Origin: Vigna angularis
Lineage: Eukaryota; Streptophyta; Magnoliopsida; Fabales; Fabaceae
Assembly (NCBI RefSeq): GCF_016808095.1
Contig: NC_068976.1
Span: 34,590,371 to 34,654,370 of the forward strand
DNA: 64,000 nt
Direction: 5' to 3'
The stretch's first letter is position 1. Each line of letters starts with the position of its first letter. The notes below the pieces were generated by a model. It was not told where the DNA came from. It saw only the letters and a program-made list of their open reading frames with translations, and ran no database searches. The position numbers and the translations under genes are program-made. This document shows positions 1 to 10,619 of this stretch, piece after piece.

Positions 1-1581
1 CAACTCCAATTTCTTTTCTTCAACAATGGTGTCAGTCTTCATATCTTCAATCTTCACCTCCTGAATTGGAATCTCCTTCAGCACATCAAAATCTATCAAA
101 CACTCTTCAAGAATTCTCTCTTCTTCCTCATTGAGAGATTCACGTGCATCAATGAGGGTCTTCACAAGAGGAGATGAAATATGTATCTCCCTTTCCACCT
201 TCCTGCAAGCTTCATCTAGCACATCAACTTGAAAACACTCTCCCTCATCATTGGTGTGGGACATGGCTTCAAAGACATTAAAATTCACCTCTTCATCTGG
301 CACCCTCACCTTGAGCTTGCCATCATCAACATCAATAAGCATTGTTGTCGTCTTCATAAACGGCCTTCCAAGAATGAGGGGTACACTCACATCTGCCTCC
401 ATATCCATGATAAGGAAATCCACCGGAAACACGAATTTATCAACTTTAACAAGCACGTCCTCCACCACACCATGTAGGTACTTGATGGATCTATCAGCCA
501 ATTGTAAAGTCATCCGAGTGGGCTTGAGTTCTAGTTCTCCAATCTTCTTGAACAAGGAACAAGGCATTAATTTATTTCTAGCACCCAAGTCAATCAGGGT
601 TTTCCCAATAGCTAGCTTCCCTATTGTGCAAGGGATGGTGAAGCTACCCGGATCTTTGAATTTTGGAGGGAGGAGCTTCTGGATAATAGCACTGCAGTTT
701 CCCTGCACTTCAATGGTCTCTTCCTCAATGTACTTCCTCTTCTTAGTGAGGAGTTCCTTCATAAACTTCACATATGACGACATTTGCTGCAGTGCTTCTG
801 AAAAGGGTATTTTAATCCCCAAATGCTTGAAGATATCCATAAACCGCCCAAACTGCTTCTCTTTCTCCTTTCTCGAGTAGATTTTTGGATAAGGAAGTGG
901 CCTCTCAAGTTCTTTTTCTTTTCTTCTCTCATTTCCCTCTTCTCTCTTTTTCTCTCCTTCAGCACTCTCCCTTTCTTCTCTCTCATCTCCTTTTTTCCTC
1001 TCATCATTCTCTTTCACATTATTTTTCTCTCCACTCACTTTTTCCATCTCATCAGCTTTCTTTTCTTTTTCCTCCCTCTCTCTCTCTCTCAACTAATACC
1101 TTACCACTTCTAGTAGTGATAGCTTTGCATTCTTCCTTGGGATTAGCCTCAGTATTGGCTCCAAATATCTTCTCAAACTTCTCCTCTAGCTTCTTGGTCA
1201 GTTGGCCAACTTGGATCTCCAAATTCCTTATAGAAGCTTCAGTGCTTTTGTGGTTGGATATGGAAACTTGCATGAACTGTTGGAGAGTGTCCTCCAACTT
1301 AGAGGTCCTGTCTGATAATGAGGGGTGTGGTTGGTATTGCTGCTGTGGTGGTCTGTTTGATGGCCCAACTTGTCCTTGGCCCATGCTTGGGTGAGGTCTC
1401 CACCCTTGGTTGTAGTTACTTTGTCAGCCCTGATTACCCATATAGTTCACATTTTCTTGGGTATTGGCCTGCATGGCACACTTCCCATTTATATGTTCTC
1501 CACCACACAACTCACACCCTTGATGTTGGGTATGTGACACATTTTGGAGCTCTTTCGGCAATTGAGAGATTTCGTTCATGA
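1..1581 (-). pseudogene. Ty3/gypsy element A: gag C-terminus and aspartic protease (partial)
   Basis: Read on the minus strand, this is the downstream part of a gypsy gag-pol gene that continues past the left window edge. Near 1480-1520 is a cysteine/histidine cluster (CELCGGEHINGKC) at the position of the gag zinc knuckle. A Lys/Glu/Arg-rich linker (about 760-1010) is interrupted in frame. The protease follows: its catalytic D-L-G triplet is at 583-591 and the conserved ILGRPF flap-side motif at about 357-374. The frame then stays open to base 1. D-L-G instead of D-T/S-G is common in plant gypsy proteases. The upstream half of the same gag lies at 4776-5730, separated by element B. Frame breaks in the linker suggest a non-functional copy. 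Family assignment is recognition of motifs, not a search. Confidence 0.8.
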
Positions 1582-1586
1582 GAGCT

Positions 1587-1669
1587 TGTTTACCCCTCGG
1601 CAAGTGTAACCGAATCGTATCAAGTAATAATCCTGGTAAGACCAAGTATCGTTTCCCAAGAGACTCACG
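1587..1669 (-). repeat. Remnant of the 3' LTR of element B
   Basis: These 83 bases are identical to 3482-3564, the outer end of the intact LTR of the same element. They begin with TG next to the GAGCT TSD. Similarity stops at 1669-1670, where sequence matching the gag linker begins, so the breakpoint of the internal deletion is visible to the base. Confidence 0.9.
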
Positions 1670-3258
1670 TATCAACTTTCATAATCTGTTGGAAAAGGAA
1701 GAATATCTTCAATTTTTATCTCTTCTCTCTCTTCTTTTTCTTTTCTCTCTACTCTCTTTTCTTTTTCCTCTACTCTCTTTTCTTTCTCTTCTTTTCTCTC
1801 TAACTCAACTTTTCAGCATCTACACTCATTAGAACTCTACACTCTTCTTTAGGGTTAACCTCAGTATTAGCCCCAAAACTCTGATCAGACCTTTCTTCCA
1901 ACTTCTTAGTTAACTATCCGATTTGCATCTCCATACTTCTAAGGGTTGCTTGAGTGCTGTTATGATTGGAGATGGTTACCTGCGTAAACTGGTTAAAAGT
2001 TTCTTCCAACTTTGTATGTTTTTCAGTGAGTGTAGACATCTGTTGCCATAATGATGGTTGTTGTTATGGCCTATTAAATTGTCCTGATTGCCCAGCTTGT
2101 CCAGATTGTCCCTGACCTTGACCCATGCTTGGGTGAGGTTTCCACCCTTGGTTGAAATTACCTTGGCGGTATGGAAATTGATTGTTCATGAAATTTACAT
2201 CTTCCAGGGCCTCCACTGGAAAAGCACATTGACCATTAATATGGTCACCACCACATAGTTCACACATCTGTTGTTGAACTTGAGCAACAGTTTTTAATTC
2301 CTTTGGCAATTGAGCAAGTGTCTTTGTTAGATTCTCCAACTGTTGAGTTATAATCTTATTTTGAGCAAGCAAGGCATCATTTGACTGCAATTGTAGAACC
2401 CCTTTCGGTTGAACAGAGGCTCCTCTTTCACTATGCATTTCATTGTCATTAGTAGTCATGTTCTCTATTAATTCTGTTGCTTCCTCTGGAGTTTTACATT
2501 TAATATTACCTCCAGCTAAGGCATCTAGCATCAACTTGGTTTGTGAACCATGACCTCCAAGGAAAAAATAGAACTATTGTTACTTCATCAAAATCGTGCA
2601 TGGGGGTCTTTCTCAATAAGCTTTTGTACCTGTCCCATGCTTGACCTAATGTCTCCTCCATGCCTTGTCTGAAAGAAGAGATCTCTTGCTTCCCTTTGTT
2701 GACTTTAGATTGTGGGAAGTATTTGTTCAAAAACTTTGCAACCACAGCTTCCCATTCTGTAAAACTACCTTCTGGAAAAGAATTTAACCACAACTTAGCA
2801 TTGCCTCCCAATGAGAAAGGAAACAAGCTAAGCTTGATTGCTTCATCTGGCACTCCATTTATCTTCACGGTGTTACAAATTTCATTGAAGGTGGTGAGAT
2901 GTTCATACGGGTTTTCATGTGATAGCCCATTAAACTGATTGCTTTTTACCAACTGTATCAATGATGGTTTCACCTCCATGTTTGTAGCATTGACCCTCGG
3001 CCTTGCTATATTGTTAAAATGTTGAGGGCCAACCAAAGTGGTGTAATCTGCAAGAGTCCGTCTACCATTATTCTCCTCTGTCATATTTTCAGTGCTATGG
3101 TAAGACCTTGGTGGTGAAGGTTGTAAGAGTGTCTTAGGAGAAGGGAATAGTTCTCTTGAAGTTCGAATTCTTCTCCTCCTTCTACTTTCGTCTAGGCCTT
3201 CAAGAAGAGGTTCAGAAATCTTTTTGCTTCTAGTCCGAATATTACCCTGCATACACAA
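1670..3258 (-). pseudogene. gag gene of element B
   Basis: This minus-strand gag coding sequence is in two overlapping frames (3258-2506 and 2534-2064), followed by decayed linker to 1670. The N-terminal half has the retrotransposon gag core: the RPRVNATNMEVKP motif, then a FPFSLGGNAKLWLNSFP segment and the FLNKYFPQSK motif. The second half has the CELCGGDHINGQC cysteine cluster at about 2240-2270. The two frames imply a frameshift near 2510-2530. A stop and a Lys/Glu-rich, low-complexity stretch follow at 1690-1850. Together with the missing pol this shows a dead copy. gag proteins of this family package the element RNA. Confidence 0.8.
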
Positions 3259-3456
3259 GGAAACAAAACCCTAGAGAAATTTTGTTAGCACAAAAAGATA
3301 GAAAATAGATAAAAAAAATCAAAAGATATAATTGAATAGATAGGAAGATAGGAAATAAAAACAGAAAATAAAAATAGAAAATAAAAATAGAAAAATAAAA
3401 ACAGAAAAAGTCAAAAATAATCAAAAATCACACAAATAGACTAGTTAAACCACGAG

Positions 3457-3474
3457 TCCCCGGCAACGGCGCCA
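3457..3474 (-). other. Primer-binding site of element B (tRNA-Asp type)
   Basis: The minus strand reads TGGCGCCGTTGCCGGGGA, complementary to the 3' end of plant tRNA-Asp, seven bases inside the 5' LTR. This primer site is typical of Athila-type and related plant gypsy elements. Confidence 0.8.
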
Positions 3475-3481
3475 AAAAACT

Positions 3482-4770
3482 TGTTTACCCCTCGGCAAGT
3501 GTAACCGAATCGTATCAAGTAATAATCCTGGTAAGACCAAGTATCGTTTCCCAAGAGACTCACGCCTAGACAGTTATGTAATTTATTGATTATTTAAGAC
3601 TCGAGAACAAATTGTTGTAAGTTTCAAATGCAAAAGACTAAAAAGTAAATATGTATGGATGTGATGATGAATGGGCAAGAAGAAACAAAACACGTGAATT
3701 GAAATATATGGATGAATATGTTGTTGGGGTTTATCAATTTCATCCTTTCCACTCTCTTGTATTTAGGAATTCATCATTCTTTTCTTTAATGTTAATGCCA
3801 CTTTCTAAATTACTTTAAACCCGATGTCTCGGCGAAGAAAGCCTAATCATAATCACTAGTTTACAATGTCTTGTCTCCCTAGCAAATAATCATGCATTAT
3901 AGTGAACTGAAGCTTAAAGGCAACCAACTATCATACTCCTATGTCTAGGTTGGTAATATACTGATGGGAGAGATTCCCCAGATCTAGATTTCCCCGTATG
4001 TGTCCATATCGACAAAACCAATAATCATGACATCGAATGAGTTAAACAATGCATGCTTTGAGCAAAGAGGAAAAACCCTAACTATTAATGAAAGAAAGCA
4101 TGTATCATTAAAATGATCTTGAAGAACAAACTCCATACAAGAGAGTTTCTAAAGATTTACATTGATTCCGCAACAACAAAATAAGTTTAGTTCACCATAT
4201 TCATGGTGAAATTAGATGAAATACAATGGAAAAGTGAAAGATAGAACCCTAGAAAGTTGAGAAAGGAGCCTTAGCATCCCAAATCCTCCTCCAAGGGGTG
4301 AAAGAGTGTGTTTTTGCTTCGTCCCAGCCAAAGATACAAACCCTAGAATGTCCTAAAGCTTATATAATATTCTAAAAAATACAGAAAAGTAGGCCCAAGC
4401 CTAGAAAAGTGTCGCTCAGCGGTACTAACGCGTGACCACTTCTTCCCCTCAGCGGCTTTTCACCCCTCAACGGTGCCAACGGGTCTTTCAGAGTGCCGCT
4501 CAACGGTAATTGGCGCGGAACGGTACTTACGTTTTCTCTTCTTTTGCACTTTTTGTGTCCTTTTCTGATTCCATCTCTATCCCTTTTCACTTCTTTCATC
4601 AGTTTTATCTAAAAACCTGCAAAAACAAGGAAATCAAGCATAACACCTGTCCAACTCTGTTATTTCCAATAATTCAACAAAATCATGAGTTCAAGCTAAT
4701 TTCTAAGTCATAAAGGTTGTAATTGAAGTCAATTTTAAGTATAAAAATAACAGTTTTTCAACTGTTATCA
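3482..4770 (-). repeat. 5' LTR of element B
   Basis: The LTR is 1289 bp, with TG at 3482 and CA at 4770. The minus strand begins TGATAACAGTTGAAAAACTG and is the same family as the LTR at 5880-7247 and the solo LTR at 39204-40523. A GC-rich patch at about 4410-4530 contains several imperfect copies of a CCGCTCAGCGG-like motif, which differ in number and order from the other two LTRs. Confidence 0.88.
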
Positions 4771-4775
4771 GAGCT

Positions 4776-5730
4776 TCAAGTTGTTGGGTCATTATCTTGT
4801 TTTGAACTAACAAGGCGTCCTAAGATTGCAGTTGAAAAACACCTTTTTGTTAAGCCCTTTCATTCTGCACTTCATTGTCATTAGCAGCCATGTTCTCAAT
4901 TAGCTCATGGGCTTCCTCCGGTGTCTTCCATCAGATGTTTCCTCCAGCTGAGGCATCCAACATCAACTTGGTTTGGGATCTCAAGCCACCCAAAAACATA
5001 TTCAGGACAGTAGGCTCATCAAACCCACCGTCTTTCTCAATAACCCCTTGAACCTATCCCAAGCTTGGCTCAAAGTCTCACTAACATCTTGCTAAAAAGA
5101 TGAGATTTCCTGTCTCCCTTTGTTGACTTTGGGCTGTGAGGAAATATTTGTTGAGGAATTTGGCCACCACATCCTCCCATGCAGTGAAACTATTTTTCAG
5201 GAAAAGAATTCAGCCACACCTTGGCATTGGCTCCCAATGAAAATGGAAACAGCCTGAGCCTTATAGCTTCATTCGGCACATCGTGGATCTTCACCGTATT
5301 GCATATCTAGAGAAAAGTGGCCAAATGATTATATGGATTCTTATGCGACAGGTCGTGGAACTGATTACTCTGCACCAAGTGGATGAGAACAGGCTTCATC
5401 TCCATGTTAGTAGCATTGACCCGTGGCCGAGCAATGCTATTAAAGTGAAGAGGTCCTAAGAAGGTAGAGTAGTCCTTCATGGTGCGTCTAGCTTGCCCAT
5501 CACCATGACCAGTCAGATTGTCAGCCATGTCTTCCTCTTCCTGATCAGATGTAGGGATAAAGGTTGCTAAGGAATCACAGGTATGGGAGAAGTTTCTCTT
5601 GAAGCCCTGTTCTCTCTTCTTCTTCTACTGTTGTTTCTTCGGGCAGTCTTCTCAACTTAAGGGTCGGCAAGGAGAGGCTCAGTTGATATGGTGCTCCGTG
5701 TACGGATTGTGCCCTGCATACACTAGAGAA
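4776..5730 (-). pseudogene. Element A gag, N-terminal half (broken)
   Basis: This is the upstream part of the gag whose remainder is at 1-1581. The open segment 5528-5307 contains the RPRVNATNMEMKP and HLVQSNQFHDLSH motifs, parallel to those in element B. Downstream the frame is interrupted: a stop falls after LATF and a shift precedes the FPFSLGANAKVWLNSFP segment at about 5180-5260. It joins 1581 exactly across the element B insertion. Confidence 0.75.
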
Positions 5731-5855
5731 TAACAGTACTACAAAACCGAGTTAGCTCAAAAGAATTAAAGCAAAAGGTATTCACAGTAAAAAGAATAAA
5801 GAAATAAAGCCTATATTGGTTAAAAATCACACAAAAGTATAGCGTTGACCACGAG

Positions 5856-5873
5856 TCCCCGGCAACGACGCCA
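5856..5873 (-). other. Primer-binding site of element A
   Basis: This is the same tRNA-Asp complement as in element B with one mismatch (TGGCGTCGTTGCCGGGGA on the minus strand). It lies six bases from the LTR edge. Confidence 0.75.
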
Positions 5874-5879
5874 AAAACT

Positions 5880-7247
5880 TGTTAACCCATTGGCAAACGT
5901 ACCAAATCGTTTTAAGTAATAAACTGGTAAGATCGGATATCGTATCCCAAGAGACTCGTAGGACACTTTACAATCGTATAGTTACCTAACTAATTTAGGC
6001 TAAAGAATGATTCCATTTAATGTGATTTCGGTGCAATAAAAATAAACATAATACAAGTGGTAAATTGAACTTTTTGGGGTTAAAACACTTGGAAAAGGAA
6101 TGATTAAAGATGATATGGAATGGAAATGTTGGGGAATGATTTTACCTACTACATTCTCATGCAAATGCACATCACTTCTTCTTCATTTAAATGTTCATGT
6201 CAACCTACTAAGTTACTCAAACCCAATCCCTTGGTAGAGAGAGCCTAGACTTATTCATTAAACTCCAATCCCTTGGAAACCCTAACAAGTTCATCCGCAT
6301 TAAGAAAAGAGGTTAAAGACAACTAAAGGTCCAAGTTCTATCCCTATATACCATTTTCTTTAGGTGTTTAGTCCAGTTCAAAGTTCACACAATATTTCCC
6401 AATATTAAGCAAACCAAAGAATCCTGCTATGGTTGATCAAGTTACAACAAGCTTTAAGAGAATGAAATAAACACTCACAATAAATGAAAGAAGCTTGTAT
6501 TCATTCAAAACAAGTGCATTTACAAGAAATTTTCGTAGTTACATCATTCCCCAACAAAATGAAGTTAGCTCTCCATTGTCATGGAGAGCTTGAGCTTACA
6601 ATGGAAGAAAATGGAAGAGATGGAGACCGAAGGAAGATGAATGGAGAGTTCCCACTGCCCAAAACTAGCTCCCAAAGATCCAAAAATGGTGTTTTCGTGC
6701 TTCAGCCGCCAAGAAGATGGCACCCTCGTTGCATGGTAGCTTTAAATAGGTCTAGGGTGCCACATCAGCAAGTTTCGCGCTCAGCCCCCCTTTTGGGGTG
6801 CCCAGGCGTGAAGGTTGCACGAAGAATGACGCCCAGCCCCCTTCCTCGGGCGCCCAGGCGTGAAGGTTGCGCGAAGAATGATGCCCAACCCCCTTCCTAG
6901 GGCGCCCAGGTGTGGGAATTGGGTGAATTTGTGAACCAAATGGGGCTCAGCCCCCTCGCCGCTTTTTGGGGCGCATAGGCGTGAGAAATGTTTCCATGAG
7001 CCTTCAAAACAATTGCTTTTGCAGCTTTTCATGTGTTCCCGCTCTTGATAGTTTTGATGCTCTTCCAAAGCACACAATTTGCCTACAAAACTTTAGGAAA
7101 TTAGTGATGAAAACCCTTAAGTGTAACCTTAACTAAACTTATTCACAAAGTTAGATAAAAGAGAGGATTAAGCAGGTTTCAAGCTTAAAGAAAGTTGATT
7201 TGGTAAGAAAATTGCACCACAGATAATGGTAAGAATTACCGTTATCA
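5880..7247 (-). repeat. 5' LTR of element A
   Basis: The LTR is 1368 bp, with TG at 5880 and CA at 7247, the same family as element B but clearly diverged. At 6778-6985 it carries a short tandem array of about 63-bp units built on CCCAGCCCCCTT and GCGCCCAGGCGTGAAGGTTG, which replaces the CTCAGCGG-type array of the B LTR. The right edge abuts interrupted copia pol sequence; the predicted 5-bp target copy is GTAGA (7248-7252). Its partner lies outside the window. Confidence 0.8.
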
Positions 7248-8122
7248 GTAGATTGAGCTATTTTTTGGGTATGGAGTTCACTTACAGTGTAGCATGTTTG
7301 ATATTGCATCAAAGAAAATATGCCAAGGAGTTGCTAGGAAGATTTAGTACATGCAATCTAGCAAGGAGTCCAATTGAAGTCAATATGAAGCTAATTAAAG
7401 ATGAAACTAAAGAGGATGTTGAAGAAACAATGTTCAAACAGATTGTAGGCTCATTATGTTTCCTGTGCAATAGCATACCAGACTTGTCATTTAGTGTGAG
7501 CTTGATAAGCAGATTTATGAACAACCCAAAGAAGTCACACATGCTTGCTGCCAAGAGGTTGTTAAGGTATGTCAAAGGCACTGTAGATTTTGGAATATTG
7601 TTTCAACCTAGGAGGCAGAAGGCAGATGTGGAAGGCTTGGAACTTGTTGGTTTCACAGACTCTGATCATGGTGGTGATTGCGTTGAAAGAAAGAACATGT
7701 CAAGCTACATATTCATGCTAAATGGATCTCCTATTTCATGGTGTTCGAAGAAGCAGCCAGTGGTAGCATTATCCAGTTGTGAAGCTGAATATATAGCAAG
7801 AAGTTATGCAGCATGTCAAGGGGTTTGGCTTGAGGAAGTACTAAAAGAGTTGATGATTCCTATGAAGGCTCCATTACAGCTGAAGATAGATAATGTTTCT
7901 GCCATAAATCTATCTAAAAATCCAGTGAGCCATGGGAAGAGCAAGCACATAGAGATAAAGTACCACTTCCTTAGGGACATGGTGAACAAAGGAAGAATAA
8001 CATTGGTTTACTACAACACTAAAGCACAACTAGCGGATGTTTTCACAAATGCAGTAAAGATTGAGAGGTTTGAATGGTTGAGGAAGAAGATTGGAGTTGA
8101 ATCTTATGAGTGCTTGACTTGA
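7248..8122 (+). pseudogene. Ty1/copia pol: end of reverse transcriptase and RNase H (truncated by element A)
   Basis: The reading frame is continuous on the plus strand and ends with TGA at 8122. It starts inside the YFLGMEF motif of copia reverse transcriptase. The conserved LLRYVKGT, GFTDSD and SWCSKKQPVVALSSCEAEY motifs follow, then SHGKSKHIEIKYHFLRD, the end of RNase H. The acidic RNase H residues (TDSD, CEAEY, KIDN) are present and no stops interrupt the frame. The rest of pol, integrase and gag should lie left of element A, outside the window. The gene degraded the RNA strand of the RNA/DNA hybrid during reverse transcription; here it is separated from its own 5' part. Confidence 0.88.
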
Positions 8123-8127
8123 GGAGG

Positions 8128-8298
8128 TGTATTAGTTGTAACAAGTCAAGGCAGTTATTTTTGTTATTCTATAATCAGTTTTCTTTTCTTTTATGATAAG
8201 CCTCGTATACGTTCTGTATATAAAACTGCATCAATGCAGTATCAGTAGTAATACCAACACTTCATACTATTTCATTTCTCTTTCAATTCTCCAATACA
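8128..8298 (+). repeat. Putative 3' LTR of the copia element
   Basis: It follows the RNase H stop by five bases, after a purine-rich GAGGAGG tract that fits a polypurine primer. It starts TGTATTAG and ends AATACA, 171 bp. A TATA-like TGTATATAAA is at 8215-8224. No second copy is in the window, so the limits are inferred. Confidence 0.6.
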
Positions 8299-9749
8299 TT
8301 TTTTCTTAAATAAAACATTTAATAAAAAATTTGAGAAAATTCTTCCATTATCCTTCTCCTTCCATAATCACCAACATTTAGACTACCACTGACAACCATC
8401 TTCCCATCAGAGACCATGAATCGTGAAGAGATCCCTAATTGTGAGTTCAAAATCGAAAATCCATCATCAAACTCGAGTGATCACCGCAAGCCCAAATCTT
8501 TCATCACCAACGTTTCTCACATAGCCACAAATCGAGAATTAGCCACCGTAAATTGCACAACCTAAAAATGAACTAGAAAAACACAAATCCATAAGTAGTA
8601 ACAACAAAACACAAATGGCAGAAACCATTGCGCCACCATGACTTGGTGAGTTAAACGAGTTGATTCACTTAATTACAAATTTTCTTTTATTTAATCCCAA
8701 AAAAATTCCAGTTTTTTTCTAATTAAAATCTAAATAAAGTTTAATCCAAATACAATCCAAAATTATGTTAAACTCCAAATATAATCCAAAATCACAAAAA
8801 TACAATACAATCCAAATATATTTGATATATGAAAACATTTAGGGTTTTCATTTTTTTAATATAATTTAATATTTAAAATTTATGGGTGGATTGGTGAGTT
8901 AATCTGGTTGATCAAAGATTCAACTCAGATGAACTGAGTTCTGAGTGGACCAGATTCATTTTTTGTCCCTACCAAAATTTATAATTTTTTAATCCAATTG
9001 AACAAATTGACTCGTGAATTTTAATCCATTTTAACAACACTAAACTCCACTTACAAGACCATTTACTAATTATAAGTACACTAGAAAAAAGTTCAATGCA
9101 CTAGTTATTACTTATTTCAACAGCTTTTGTAATAAATGTTTTAAAATTAAAATTGGGATGATTTTTTACTGATTGTTAATGAGAAAATATTCACAATAAC
9201 CGTGCTTCAAAATTAAAATTTTATTTCATTTTGCCCACAAGAATAATATTGTTTATGAAATTGTCCAACGTATATTTTATTCATTTTTGTGAACATTTCT
9301 GAAGTTATATTTATGACAATTTTTATTAATTGATAATGTAAAGTCATTTATAAGAAAAATACTTGAAAATTAAATTATTTTATTTTATCGTTCCTGCGAA
9401 GTTTTTATTGAATATAATATATGGTGATTATATATTGTATTAATTTTGATGTTCTATTACTTCAAACAACACATTATTATTATATTTATCTTTTATTTAT
9501 CATTCTTATATTTATTTTCTCTATTTATCATTTAATCTAAACCTTCACAAACAAAATTCAAGTTTGCAAAATAATGGAGTAAAAATGAGTATGAAAAATG
9601 GATCAAGAAAATACAGAATGTATTGCATTAAAGATTAGTTTAAAACTGAGCTTAATAGATTTTACAAATTAAACTAAAACAAAATGTTCGAACAATATCA
9701 ACTAAATTACCTTTTTAGTTCAATGAACCACATTCTATATATTTAAATT
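8299..9749. other. AT-rich intergenic stretch without recognisable genes
   Basis: No credible coding frame, RNA gene or repeat structure was found by eye. Two CACTAG-bearing sites at about 9069-9105 might mark the left end of the palindromic element that follows, but no matching terminus is convincing. Confidence 0.4.
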
Positions 9750-10262
9750 GACGTCTGTCCCCCCATACCGGACGTTTAGGGTGCTGACAGGGTGGTTGAA
9801 GAATTAATTGTCTTCAGCCCGTTAAACGTCCGTTGTGGAGGGGGTCTGACGTATATAACATTAATGTGCATCACATCAATACAACGGACGTTTAATAGAC
9901 GTCTGACCCCCTCCACAACGGACGTTTAACGGGCTGAAGACAATTAATTCTTCAACCACCCTGTCAGCACCCTAAACGTCCGGTATGGGGGGACGGACGT
10001 CTATAATGTTATAGATGTCAGACCCCCTCCACAACGGACGTTTAAGGCCTGACAGAGGGAGCTGAAGAGGTTAATCTTCCAGCCTCTTAGATGTCCGTGG
10101 GAGGGGCCCTGACGTCTATAATATTATAGACGTCCGTCCCCCCCACAACGGACGTCTACAGTTTAACTTATTTACGAATATGCCACCAGTCAATTATTTA
10201 CGTTGGGGCTTTTATGGATGGACGTCTATGGGGTGACGTTAAAGGCCAATTCTGCACTAGTG
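9750..10262. mobile_element. Palindrome-rich CACTA-like terminal region
   Basis: Two arms of about 103 bp, 9750-9852 and 9899-10001, are near-perfect inverted copies. They are built from the motifs GGACGTTTA, GACGTCTATAATATTATAGACGTC and CCCCCTCCACAACGGACG. Further copies continue to 10240. The stretch ends with CCAATTCTGCACTAGTG at 10246-10262, the inverse of a CACTAGTGCAGAATTGG terminus. Dense subterminal palindromes plus a CACTA-type end fit a non-autonomous CACTA derivative; a left end and TSD were not identified. Confidence 0.5.
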
Positions 10263-10619
10263 CTTGTCATATACGTCGTGCACTAACCGTTCTTTTTAAT
10301 TGAACTAAAAAGCAGTTTACCTTTTTAGTTTAATTTTTGATAGTTTAATTTAGTTTAAATAATCACCAATTTAATTGAACATTTTTAACCTCCCTGACTA
10401 TGAAGGGGACTTGTTCAAAGCAAGCTAAGGGTGGGATGATTCCATCAACTCATTTAATTAGTTTGTTATTTATATTTTTATAATACAAAGTTAATATATA
10501 ATATTATTAATATGGTAGATTTTAGAGTTAAATATGTTTTTAAGTTTCTTAAGTTTTAGATTTAGTTTATTTTTAAAACTTTGGTACACTTTGATCCTTG
10601 TTTTTAAAGAAATTATAAT

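Larger units (their letters stand above)
1587..4770 (-). mobile_element. Gypsy element B, nested in gag of element A
   Basis: This LTR retrotransposon is on the minus strand. It starts with TG at 1587, ends with CA at 4770, and is flanked by a perfect 5-bp TSD, GAGCT, at 1582-1586 and 4771-4775. In element order it has the full 5' LTR (4770-3482), primer site (3474-3457), gag (3258 to about 1690), then an abrupt jump to 83 bases of the 3' LTR. Protease, RT, RNase H, integrase and most of the 3' LTR are deleted. Removing B rejoins the two halves of the host gag. Confidence 0.9.

Noticed and set aside
251..880. 209-codon plus-strand open frame
   Set aside because: It is the antisense shadow of the protease reading frame; the minus strand carries the DLG and ILGRPF motifs.
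9750..10262. CRISPR array or bacterial-type repeats
   Set aside because: The repeats are palindromic subterminal motifs of a plant DNA transposon; there are no regular spacers and the context is eukaryotic.
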